In this document: piece after piece, positions 1-6,624 of the stretch
Position numbering within the stretch: the first letter of the stretch is position 1
Layout of the letters: every line of letters begins with the position of its first letter
Assembly (NCBI GenBank): GCA_036510735.1
Contig: DATCDK010000261.1
Location: forward strand, 1 to 17,597
Origin: PALSA-607 sp036510735
GTDB lineage: Bacteria; Actinomycetota; Actinomycetes; Acidothermales; Acidothermaceae
Length of the DNA stretch: 17,597 nt
Direction: 5' to 3'
Made by a program: the position numbers and the translations under genes
Notes under the pieces: model-generated
Seen by the model: only the letters and a program-made list of their open reading frames with translations
The model's database searches: none
What the model was told of the DNA's origin: nothing

Positions 1-156
1 AACAACGAGTACGAGCTGGCGCACCGCGGCGCGAGTGCGCCAGCCCGCGTCGGTCAGTTCGTGGCGCACCCAGTCGCGATTCGCCGGCGGCAGTCGCAGG
101 CCGATCGCAAAGAGCAGCCAGCGCCACGGTCCGGGGTCACCCGGAATTCGGGTCAT
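1..156 (-). CDS. DUF5313-like protein, partial (C-terminus outside window)
   Basis: The minus strand reads MTRIPGDPGPWRWLLFAIG followed by LRLPPANRDWVRHELTDAG, then continues open off the left edge for 52 codons in all. The Pro/Trp start, the hydrophobic WLLFAIG stretch and the LP-x4-R-x-WV-x-H-x-LT signature match my memory of DUF5313 proteins of mycobacteria and relatives, which are small and of unknown role. I chose the ATG at 156 because family members begin this way. In-frame ATGs at 174 and 204 are alternatives, and an in-frame stop at 229-231 limits any extension. No Shine-Dalgarno is visible. A TACCGT (-10-like) ends six bases before this ATG, which would fit a leaderless transcript. 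The gene is divergent from the restriction-modification pair. Family assignment is from memory of the pattern, not a search. Confidence 0.62.
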   Translation of the reverse strand, partial: MTRIPGDPGPWRWLLFAIGLRLPPANRDWVRHELTDAGWRTRAAVRQLVLVV

Positions 157-414
157 GCATTGACGGTAGAACATCGCTTGACTGTGCTGCAGTCGCGTTG
201 GCATGCGACAAATGCCTGCATGGCGCGATCACCCAGCGCTTGGGTAGCCGGCCCGAACGCTCGCCACCATCTCGACCAGGGCGGACCGTTTGGCTGCCTC
301 GGCTTGTGCGACGAGGCTCAGCGGGCGTGTTACAGGGTTCTGTCATACCGATGGGTAAGGATTCCCTCGGCGCGCCAGACCGGTGCGCTCTCCCGGGTGG
401 GGAAGGCTAGCGAA
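157..414. other. Intergenic region between divergent genes
   Basis: This roughly 260-base gap separates the DUF5313-like gene (minus) from the methyltransferase (plus). The plus frame of the methyltransferase stays open through it, but its translation (many Arg, Pro, Ser and His, no motif) looks like random high-GC readthrough. Promoters for both directions should lie here. I see TTGACT at 178-183 on the plus strand but no convincing -10 at the right spacing. No operator palindrome typical of a restriction-modification controller protein stands out. Confidence 0.4.
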
Positions 415-420
415 GTGGCC

Positions 421-2121
421 ATGAACGTACAGCTGGAGGCACGTAGCAAGGTCGACGGTCTCGCCGGGAATCTGGCTACAACGATCGATCGCCGCCGTAC
501 CGGCTCGGTCTACACACCAGCTGATCTTGCTGAATTCGTCTTAGACACGGCTCTCGACGATCGGCCCGAGCTTCTCGACGGATCGGTGCTCGACCCGGCG
601 TGCGGTGCGGGCGTGTTTCTCGCGGTCGTTGCGCGACGTATCGCGCGCCGCTTAGTCGACCGTGGCTTAGACCTTGGCGCACCGAAAGGGCATAGCGAGT
701 TTCTGGAGGCCTTGAACAAGCAACTTTTCGGCGTGGATATCAACCCAACCGCTGTATTGAGGGCGCGCGCGACAGTCGCGAATGAAGTACGCAGGCTGAG
801 CCCCGGGCGCTTGCCGAACGAATTCCTTGCTCGCAACATCACCGTGGGCGACTTCACCGATCCGCGATGGCATATCTCGAGTCCGCCCAATCTGATCGTT
901 GGAAATCCTCCTTACGTTCCCGTCGATCGCCTACCGCCCGAGGATCTGACCCGCATCCGCCGCGACTTCATCACAGCCCGCGGGCGTATCGATCTCTACA
1001 CGGTCTTCATGCAGCGGGCTTCCGACATGGTCGCCCTAGGCGGCCGTTGGACGTTCATCACGTCGGATAAATTTCTCACAAGCGAATCAGCGCGAGCTCT
1101 TCGGCAATATCTCGGCGACCGCGGTGCTGTGCGGTCCGTCAGCCGGTTCCAGACTCATGACTTGTTCGACGACGCAGCGACTGTCCCGTGCGTAACTGTC
1201 TGGGACAGGGCTCCTACGAAAGCGCCCGTACAACTGTTGTTCTGTACCGCGTCGTCGTCGAGCGGGCAGGTGCGCATCACGTCTCGTGACACGCTGCCAC
1301 GTTCGGTCGCGATCGGCAGCACATGGAGACTGTCACGCCGCAGGGAACGCGCGCTGGCGGAGCGGATCACAGCGGGGCACGCCCCTCTTAGTGACGTCGT
1401 TTCACGGCTTTCGGCCGGACCTGCGACGGGGCTCAACGCCGCATTTCTGGTGCCCACCGAGCTTGCGCGTCAGGTCGAGCCTGAGCTGCTGGTACCCACC
1501 GTGGGTGGCCGCGACATCACGGCGCACCGCATCGTCGAGCGCGGCCAGTCCCTACTACTGCCATATCGATGGGATCAGAAAGGCGAAGCGCATCTGATCG
1601 ACCTTGCGGATTACCCGAAAGCGCGCGCCTGGCTGCGGTCGTATCGGCCAGCGCTCGAAAACAGACACTGCGTCCGCAAATGGGGGCACCCTTGGTGGGA
1701 CCTGCACGACCCGTTACGTGACGCCCTCCACCGACGCCCAAAGGTGCTAGTGCCAGACGTCGCACGTACCAATCGATTCGCCGCCGACTTGGGCAGGTTC
1801 ATCCCACAGCACTCGGTGTACTACCTCCTCCCCAATGGGAACACAGACCCAGTTGTCCTCGCCGCCCTGCTCAACAGCGCTGCAGCGGAGTTTCTGGTGC
1901 GAACGCAAGCTCCCGTTGTCAAGGACGGCTTTCGCAGGTACCGCCGGCAGTTCTTGCTGAACCTGCCCGTGCCCGAAGTCAGCCCTCACATTGCCGGCCA
2001 GATCCGTGCGCTTGCGGTCGCAGGTCCGAGCGACGCGTTGACAGATCTCGTCGATTCCTGTTTCAGCATTGATCCATCCGAAATTCGAGCGGCGCTTCGC
2101 GCGACTTACGAGGTTGCCTGA
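421..2121 (+). CDS. N6-adenine DNA methyltransferase of a type II-like restriction-modification system
   Basis: The product transfers a methyl group from S-adenosylmethionine to adenine at a specific DNA site, protecting host DNA from the partner nuclease. In the 566-aa protein, motif X is GSVYTPADLAEFVLD (28-42), motif I is DPACGAGVFL (58-67), the acidic motif II is GVDINP (103-108) and the catalytic motif IV is NPPY (162-165). This order (X, I, IV, then a long C-terminal part) is that of the gamma class of N6-adenine enzymes such as TaqI and Eco57I. The C-terminal half (about 320-520) is the expected target-recognition region. I chose ATG 421; GTG 415 is in frame and possible. The open frame reaches back to 61, but that part lacks any motif and overlaps the DUF5313-like gene. 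The stop overlaps the next start (TGATG). The recognition site cannot be read from the sequence. Confidence 0.9.
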   Translation: MNVQLEARSKVDGLAGNLATTIDRRRTGSVYTPADLAEFVLDTALDDRPELLDGSVLDPACGAGVFLAVVARRIARRLVDRGLDLGAPKGHSEFLEALNKQLFGVDINPTAVLRARATVANEVRRLSPGRLPNEFLARNITVGDFTDPRWHISSPPNLIVGNPPYVPVDRLPPEDLTRIRRDFITARGRIDLYTVFMQRASDMVALGGRWTFITSDKFLTSESARALRQYLGDRGAVRSVSRFQTHDLFDDAATVPCVTVWDRAPTKAPVQLLFCTASSSSGQVRITSRDTLPRSVAIGSTWRLSRRRERALAERITAGHAPLSDVVSRLSAGPATGLNAAFLVPTELARQVEPELLVPTVGGRDITAHRIVERGQSLLLPYRWDQKGEAHLIDLADYPKARAWLRSYRPALENRHCVRKWGHPWWDLHDPLRDALHRRPKVLVPDVARTNRFAADLGRFIPQHSVYYLLPNGNTDPVVLAALLNSAAAEFLVRTQAPVVKDGFRRYRRQFLLNLPVPEVSPHIAGQIRALAVAGPSDALTDLVDSCFSIDPSEIRAALRATYEVA

Positions 2122-2972
2122 TGACTCTGCCGGAGCTCGACGACTTCCGCCGTCGCATCGAGACTCTCCGCCAGCACTCCGCGCTCAAGCCATGGATGGA
2201 CGGAGACCGGGTTGCCTTAGGCGGTCTCACTCTGCCGCAGATTGTTGGCTTGCTTGCCGATGATGCCGGCTACTACTTCTTGATCGCGGCAGCAGGATTG
2301 AATCGCACCACCCTCAGGCGCGGAATGTCGGATCCGGAGGCGCAGGTGGTCGCGCCGGTACAGCGACGCGCCTATGTGGTCAGGACCACGCTACCGACGA
2401 CCGGATCATTTGACGCTGTCGCATCGAGTGCCGTGTCACTTCGGCAAGGTGATTTGCAGCGGAAGGCGCGGGGCCAAATCGAGCAGGTCTTCCGTGATCG
2501 GCTTATCGAGGAAGAAGTCCCTCTGTTCATGAGTCCCCCCGTGCGGCAGGTTCACGGTGTTGTCATAGCTAAGCGAAAGCCTGACGGCATCTGGCCCGAT
2601 CCAGCAACCGGTCAGCCGCCGCGGGTGTACCTAGAGATCAAGAACATTCGTAGGGTTGCGGACGACATCCAGAAGCGTCTCTACGAACTGGCGGAAGCGT
2701 CGCTTGAGATGAAGCTGCTCTACGGCAACCTCGCGATCCGTGGACTTGGCATCACGATGCCGGCCGCAGTTCGGGAGGAAGGCACGCCAAGGGCGTTGCG
2801 AGCTCAGATCGCCGGCCACCCTCCAATCGTCATTGGCTTGCTCATCTGTGCACGGGCCGAGGCCGAACGCTACCGGCCTGGTGCAGAGGCGTTCGTCGAC
2901 CGGATTTTCTTCCAGGAAGAGATCGGCGAGTGCATATCGTTCATTCGCGACACCATCATCGCTTTGAGCTAA
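2121..2972 (+). CDS. Putative restriction endonuclease, PD-(D/E)XK type
   Basis: I do not recognise a named family in this 283-aa protein, so its role is inferred from context and one motif. It starts within the methyltransferase stop codon (TGATG), which implies coupled translation, and GAGG lies nine bases upstream of the ATG. A possible PD-(D/E)XK core is seen as PD at 154-155 (KRKPDGIWPD), then YLEIKN with E172 and K174 after a short hydrophobic strand. The following region (about 178-202) is helical, as expected after such a core. An upstream helix at 111-132 (QRKARGQIEQVFRDRLIEEE) could carry a further conserved acidic residue. There is no signal peptide or membrane segment. The length suits a type II enzyme. 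An unrelated companion protein remains possible. Confidence 0.68.
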   Translation: MTLPELDDFRRRIETLRQHSALKPWMDGDRVALGGLTLPQIVGLLADDAGYYFLIAAAGLNRTTLRRGMSDPEAQVVAPVQRRAYVVRTTLPTTGSFDAVASSAVSLRQGDLQRKARGQIEQVFRDRLIEEEVPLFMSPPVRQVHGVVIAKRKPDGIWPDPATGQPPRVYLEIKNIRRVADDIQKRLYELAEASLEMKLLYGNLAIRGLGITMPAAVREEGTPRALRAQIAGHPPIVIGLLICARAEAERYRPGAEAFVDRIFFQEEIGECISFIRDTIIALS

Positions 2973-3011
2973 CGCTGATGGGCGGGGGATAGACGCGTGC
3001 GCGAGTCAGCG
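2973..3011. terminator. Possible bidirectional terminator
   Basis: Between two converging genes there is an inverted repeat CGCTGA (2973-2978) / TCAGCG (3006-3011). The loop of 27 bases contains a second short inverted pair, CGCG (2994-2997) / CGCG (3000-3003). No T-tract follows on either side. The placement right after the nuclease stop and just outside the lipoprotein stop is what supports it. Weak evidence. Confidence 0.3.
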
Positions 3012-3022
3012 CAGCCGAGCAC

Positions 3023-4294
3023 CTAGCGGGCCGCGCCGCTATTGACGGAGATCTCCAGACCGCTGGTGTTGACGGCTTCGAAGACGCTCGCCGGAATTGT
3101 TTTCAGCGCTTCGATCAGCGCGTCGGGCCACGCGTTGTCAGCGGTGCCTTGGAAGTACCAGGGCGAGCCATTGTCGGCCAGCACCAAGCCGTACGTCTGC
3201 ATGGCTTTCAACACCGTCTGCGCCTGCGCCGAGAAAGTCTTGATGTTGAAGTCGGCCTTCAGGCGGAACCGCGCACCCATCGGCGGGTACAGGTTCTCGT
3301 TCGTCTGCGATCCCGCCTCGTGACGAGCTGGCCACAGATAGGCGTCGGACGTGACGTTCGTGGTGAACCTGATCGCGTGATCGACGTGGCCGGACTTCAC
3401 TTCGTCGTAGCGCAGTAGGCCGGGCAGGATCGGTAGGCCCGCGGCGTCCGCGGACGTACCGAGGTTCCGCAGCGCGTCGCTGGACAACAACCAATGCGCA
3501 CCCGAGCCTGCGGTCCAGCCGGATGTCGCCTGGTTGAAGGTGGTGTCCCATGTTTCGAACAGTTGGCAATCGGAGGTCACCATGATTGCGTGCATGTCGC
3601 CGCCCGAGTTCGCGCCGCCCTCGATCAGCGTGTTCGGCCCGAGGGGGTACAGGATCTTGTCGCTCTCGTCGGCGTACTGGAATGTCACGGGCACGAGCTT
3701 CTGACTGGCAGGGACGACGGTCACCGGGATGCCATACGGATTCTTTGGATCGCCCGACGGCCCGAAGTCAGGGTGCAACTTGCGGGTTGACGCGCCCATC
3801 GCGTTTAGCCACGCTGCGCTGCGCGGGTCGACCGGCAGTGACGCGATGTCGGCGTGCCAGTAGTTGTCGGCCGGGAAGATCTGGCAGTTCGTGCCGGCGA
3901 GGACGTCGGCGCCGGATGCTCCATCGACCGGGGGAGCCGGAGGCGGCTTGACCGGCGTCGGCTTCGGGGCGGGCTTCGCGCTGGCCGACTTGCTCGGCGT
4001 CGGCGTGACCGAGGCCTTGGTAGGCGCAGCGGTGGTCAGGGGTGCCGCGCTCGACGAGCCTGCGCTTGAGGGGATCGCGCTCGAGGCCGCAGCGCTCGAA
4101 ACAGCCGCGCTCGAGGTTGGGCTGGAGACGGCCGGCACGGCCGAGGAGGCGACGCCGCTCGCGCTGCTCAGTGCACTCGACGGCGTCCCGTCGGGCGCCG
4201 CTTGATGGTGATGACCGCCTCCGCACGCCGCGGTGAGCATGGCGAGACCTGCGATCACGGCTGCTCCGACGGTTGCCCTCGGCGTCCGGCCCAT
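3023..4294 (-). CDS. Secreted lipoprotein with Ser/Ala/Pro linker and conserved domain of unknown function
   Basis: The 423-aa product begins with a basic and hydrophobic signal peptide ending in a lipobox (LTAAC, lipidated Cys24), so it should be anchored on the outer face of the cell membrane. Residues 30-125 are a Ser/Ala, then Thr/Lys/Pro-rich linker that would span the cell wall. Residues 137-415 form one globular domain with HPDFG (174-178), EGGANSGGDMH (225-235), GLPILPGLLRYDEV (286-299), WPARH (321-325) and LADNGSPWYF (372-381). I recall this pattern from a widespread family of exported bacterial proteins with no assigned function. Cys137 and Cys243 could form a disulfide. The ATG at 4294 is supported by the signal peptide and a purine-rich GAAGATGAAG just upstream. 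It converges on the restriction-modification genes and diverges from the DUF4190 gene. Confidence 0.85.
   Translation of the reverse strand: MGRTPRATVGAAVIAGLAMLTAACGGGHHHQAAPDGTPSSALSSASGVASSAVPAVSSPTSSAAVSSAAASSAIPSSAGSSSAAPLTTAAPTKASVTPTPSKSASAKPAPKPTPVKPPPAPPVDGASGADVLAGTNCQIFPADNYWHADIASLPVDPRSAAWLNAMGASTRKLHPDFGPSGDPKNPYGIPVTVVPASQKLVPVTFQYADESDKILYPLGPNTLIEGGANSGGDMHAIMVTSDCQLFETWDTTFNQATSGWTAGSGAHWLLSSDALRNLGTSADAAGLPILPGLLRYDEVKSGHVDHAIRFTTNVTSDAYLWPARHEAGSQTNENLYPPMGARFRLKADFNIKTFSAQAQTVLKAMQTYGLVLADNGSPWYFQGTADNAWPDALIEALKTIPASVFEAVNTSGLEISVNSGAAR
4040..4114. repeat. Five tandem 15-bp units inside the lipoprotein linker
   Basis: On the plus strand GCGCTCGA (once GCGCTTGA) recurs at 4047, 4062, 4077, 4092 and 4107, an exact 15-base period. 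On the coding (minus) strand it gives five pentapeptides SSAAV, SSAAA, SSAIP, SSAGS and SSAAP (residues 61-85). The unit length is a multiple of three, so gain or loss of units would change linker length without breaking the frame. Confidence 0.85.
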
Positions 4295-4470
4295 GCTTCA
4301 TCTTCGACCCCGCCGACCCCGATCCGAAGCCTTCGCAGCCCTGGATGTACCGATTTCGGCCCTCGCACGTGCACTCAGGACTGCGAGGATTGCGCCGCAC
4401 CGGGTTTAGGTCGCGGCCTCCGGGTACCTCGTCATCGCAGCGGCTACTAGGACGGCGAGAGGCGAAGAGC

Positions 4471-4869
4471 ATGTCGACGGTCGATGGTTCCGCACCCGCG
4501 ACGACATACGGCACACCCGGGACCACCATGCGCAACGGACCGGGAACGGCGGCACTCGTGCTTGGCATCGTCGCGGTCGTCCTCAGCTGGACGGTCGTCG
4601 GCGGCATCGTCTTGGGCATCCTCGCCGTCGTCTTCGGATTCGTGGGCCGAGGTCGGGTCAAGCGCGGCGAGGCGGACAACCGGCGAGGCGCGAATGCGGG
4701 CGTCATCACCGGCATCGTCGGAATCGTGCTGGCCGGCGGCCTCATCGCGCTCGGCGTCAGCGTGCTCAATAGTCCTGCAGGCAAGACTCTCCAGCAGTGT
4801 CTGAAGAACGCCAACGGAAACAAGGCCGCCGTCAGTCAGTGCGACGCGCAATACGCCAGCAGCCGCTGA
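4471..4869 (+). CDS. DUF4190-type small membrane protein
   Basis: This 132-aa protein has a short Gly/Thr-rich cytoplasmic head, two hydrophobic segments (about 27-58 and 77-98) joined by a basic loop (GRGRVKRGEADNRRG), and a short tail with two cysteines (C110, C124). The pair of Gly-rich helices with the intervening charged loop (ALVLGIVAVVLSW, then NAGVITGIVGIVLAGG) is the DUF4190 pattern, common in actinobacteria and of unknown function. The frame is open from 4273, but I chose ATG 4471 because GAGAGG lies eight bases upstream (4457-4462) and the hydrophobic domain follows at the usual distance. The 176-base gap to the divergent lipoprotein gene should carry both promoters; I see none convincingly. 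Confidence 0.8.
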   Translation: MSTVDGSAPATTYGTPGTTMRNGPGTAALVLGIVAVVLSWTVVGGIVLGILAVVFGFVGRGRVKRGEADNRRGANAGVITGIVGIVLAGGLIALGVSVLNSPAGKTLQQCLKNANGNKAAVSQCDAQYASSR

Positions 4870-4900
4870 GTCACCCACACAGTTCGACCCTGCGGGTGAC
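4870..4900. terminator. Possible hairpin terminator after the DUF4190 gene
   Basis: A perfect 7-bp inverted repeat GTCACCC (4870-4876) / GGGTGAC (4894-4900) begins directly after the stop codon of the DUF4190 gene. The loop is long (17 bases) and there is no T-tract, so it may be a factor-dependent terminator or only a chance repeat. Confidence 0.35.
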
Positions 4901-4956
4901 GCATGTCATGCCAGATGGACGACGGGTTGCACTGGGCCGCGGTGCGGCGAACCGGG

Positions 4957-4967
4957 CACTATCAGTG
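4957..4967. promoter_or_regulatory. Possible -10/operator element upstream of the ABC operon
   Basis: CACT-ATC-AGTG is a short inverted repeat ending two bases before the ATPase start codon. It overlaps a -10-like TATCAG (4960-4965). No Shine-Dalgarno precedes this start, so transcription beginning at or next to the ATG (leaderless) is plausible. A site here could be bound by the operon's own response regulator, but the arms are short and this is speculative. A second odd palindrome, GCATG-T-CATGC, lies at 4901-4911. Confidence 0.25.
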
Positions 4968-4969
4968 GC

Positions 4970-5899
4970 ATGACTACTGCTACTGACCTCAGGACCACCA
5001 CGGCGGGCATCCGCCTGGCGGCCCTGAGCAAGAGTTACGGCCCGGTGCTCGCCGTCGACGGCATCGACCTGGTGATCGCTCCCGGCGAGACCGTTGCCTT
5101 GCTCGGCCCGAACGGCGCCGGCAAGTCGACGACGATCGACATGATTCTCGGGCTGGCCAAGCCCGACACCGGGTCGGTACAGGTATTCGGCATGACGCCG
5201 GCTGAGGCGATTGCGCGGGGCGCGATCGGTGCGATGCTGCAGACCGGTCAACTGCTGCGCGACCTGACCGTGCGCGAGCTGATCGACATGATGGCGTCGC
5301 TGTATCCGAACCCGATGGGCGTCAACGAAGTGCTAAGCGTCACCGGCATCGAGGACATTGCCGACCGCCGAACCCAGAAGCTGTCGGGCGGCCAGACGCA
5401 GCGCGTGCGGTCGGCGATCGCGTTGGTGTCGAACCCCGACCTGCTGATCCTCGACGAACCAACAGTCGCGATGGACGTCGAAGTGCGCCGCGAGTTCTGG
5501 ACCTCCATGCGCGAGTTCGCGGCACGGGGCAAGACCGTGGTGTTCGCGACGCACTACCTCGAAGAGGCAGACGCCTACGCCGACCGGATCGTGCTGATGG
5601 CTCGTGGCCGCATCGTGGCCGACGGCCCGGCGACCGAGATCAAAGCAACGGTCGGTCTGCGCACGATCAAAGCGACACTGCCCAACGTGCCGATCGCGGT
5701 TCTTACGCGACTCGAGGGTGTGCAAACCGCGGAGCTGCGCGGTGAGGCTGTCGTCTTGCATTGCACGAACTCCGATGCTGCGATTCGCGCCCTGCTAAGG
5801 GATTTTCCGGCTGCTAGCGACATCGAGATCGCCGGCGCCGGGCTCGAAGAGGCATTCCTTCTGCTGACCGGGGACGAGAAGTCCGAGGAGCTGTCATGA
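4970..5899 (+). CDS. ABC transporter ATP-binding protein (ABC-2 exporter, drug/lipid type)
   Basis: The cytoplasmic ATPase hydrolyses ATP to drive export through the permease encoded next. In its 309 residues, Walker A is GPNGAGKST (46-54), the signature LSGGQ is at 138-142, Walker B LLILDEP is at 158-164 and the H-loop histidine is H195 (ATHYLEEAD). After Walker B it carries TVAMDVEVRR, where many paralogues have TxGLDP; I recall the AMDVE form in ABC-2 ATPases of the linearmycin/bacitracin type. Residues 225-300 are the accessory C-terminal domain usual in this group. It is the first gene of a four-gene operon and its last four bases (ATGA) overlap the permease start. Substrate unknown; toxic amphiphiles or membrane-active antibiotics are the usual guess. 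Confidence 0.93.
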   Translation: MTTATDLRTTTAGIRLAALSKSYGPVLAVDGIDLVIAPGETVALLGPNGAGKSTTIDMILGLAKPDTGSVQVFGMTPAEAIARGAIGAMLQTGQLLRDLTVRELIDMMASLYPNPMGVNEVLSVTGIEDIADRRTQKLSGGQTQRVRSAIALVSNPDLLILDEPTVAMDVEVRREFWTSMREFAARGKTVVFATHYLEEADAYADRIVLMARGRIVADGPATEIKATVGLRTIKATLPNVPIAVLTRLEGVQTAELRGEAVVLHCTNSDAAIRALLRDFPAASDIEIAGAGLEEAFLLLTGDEKSEELS

Positions 5900-6624
5900 A
5901 TCTCACCTATCTTCGCTACGAACTCGTTCGCAGCGTGCGCAACAAGCGGGCTTTTATCTTCTCGCTCGCGTTTCCGCTACTACTGTTCTATGTCATCGCT
6001 GGCGCTAACCGGCACGTCACGCTCGACGGCATACCGTTCCCGACGTACTACCTCGCGGGCATGGCGTCGTTCGGCACGATGGTCGCCATGACGTCAGTCG
6101 GTGCACGAATTGCCGCTGAACGACAGGCCGGCTGGAATCGTCAACTGCGACTCACCCCGCTCAGCACTCGGTCATACATGCGGGCGAAGGTGCTCACCGG
6201 CTACTTGACGGCACTGATGACGATCGTCCTGCTCTTCATTGCGGGAGCAACCCTCGGCGTTCATTTGACGCCGACGAACGTGCTGCACATGACCGAACTC
6301 GTGCTGATCGGACTCATTCCCTTTGCGGCACTGGGAATCTTGATCGGCCACCTGTTTACGCCGGATTCGATTGGCCCCTTCATCGGCGGCGGGGTCTCAG
6401 TCTTGGCGTTTCTCGGCGGGGCGTACGGACCAGTCGGTGGGACGCATGGCGCACTGCATGTGATCTCACAGGTGACGCCGACATACTGGCTGGTGCAGGC
6501 GGGTCACACACTGGCAGGTGGGCAGACATGGTCGACGCAGGGCTGGATCACCGTGGCGGCTTGGGCGGTCGCGCTCAGCGTCCTCGCTGCGCGGGCCTTC
6601 CGGCGTGACACTGCGCGCGTCTGA
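5896..6624 (+). CDS. ABC-2 type transporter permease
   Basis: This 242-aa protein is the membrane half of the exporter. It has about six hydrophobic segments (roughly 19-37, 51-70, 100-122, 133-153, 162-180 and 215-233), and the first is preceded by a basic amphipathic stretch (YELVRSVRNKRAF). The loop AAERQAGWNRQLRLTPLS (74-90) is the conserved cytoplasmic coupling region of ABC-2 permeases. A good Shine-Dalgarno (GAGGAG, 5885-5890) lies five bases before the ATG, inside the end of the ATPase gene. The start overlaps the ATPase stop by four bases, and its own stop overlaps the kinase start (TGATG). At this length it is one half of a homodimeric channel. Confidence 0.92.
   Translation: MNLTYLRYELVRSVRNKRAFIFSLAFPLLLFYVIAGANRHVTLDGIPFPTYYLAGMASFGTMVAMTSVGARIAAERQAGWNRQLRLTPLSTRSYMRAKVLTGYLTALMTIVLLFIAGATLGVHLTPTNVLHMTELVLIGLIPFAALGILIGHLFTPDSIGPFIGGGVSVLAFLGGAYGPVGGTHGALHVISQVTPTYWLVQAGHTLAGGQTWSTQGWITVAAWAVALSVLAARAFRRDTARV

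Noticed and set aside
137..346. 69-codon minus-strand frame upstream of the DUF5313-like gene as a restriction-modification controller
   Set aside because: No helix-turn-helix pattern, Arg/Ser/Pro-rich composition and no ribosome binding site.
61..420. N-terminal extension of the methyltransferase from a GTG at 61
   Set aside because: No motif, biased composition, overlaps a better minus-strand gene; methyltransferase motif X begins at the normal distance from the ATG at 421.
4273..4470. Upstream extension of the DUF4190 protein
   Set aside because: Pro/Ser/Arg-rich, overlaps the lipoprotein start region; ATG 4471 has a good ribosome binding site.
3768..4823. 351-codon minus-strand frame across the lipoprotein start and the DUF4190 gene
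   Set aside because: Arg/Pro/Ser-rich shadow overlapping two well-supported genes in other frames.
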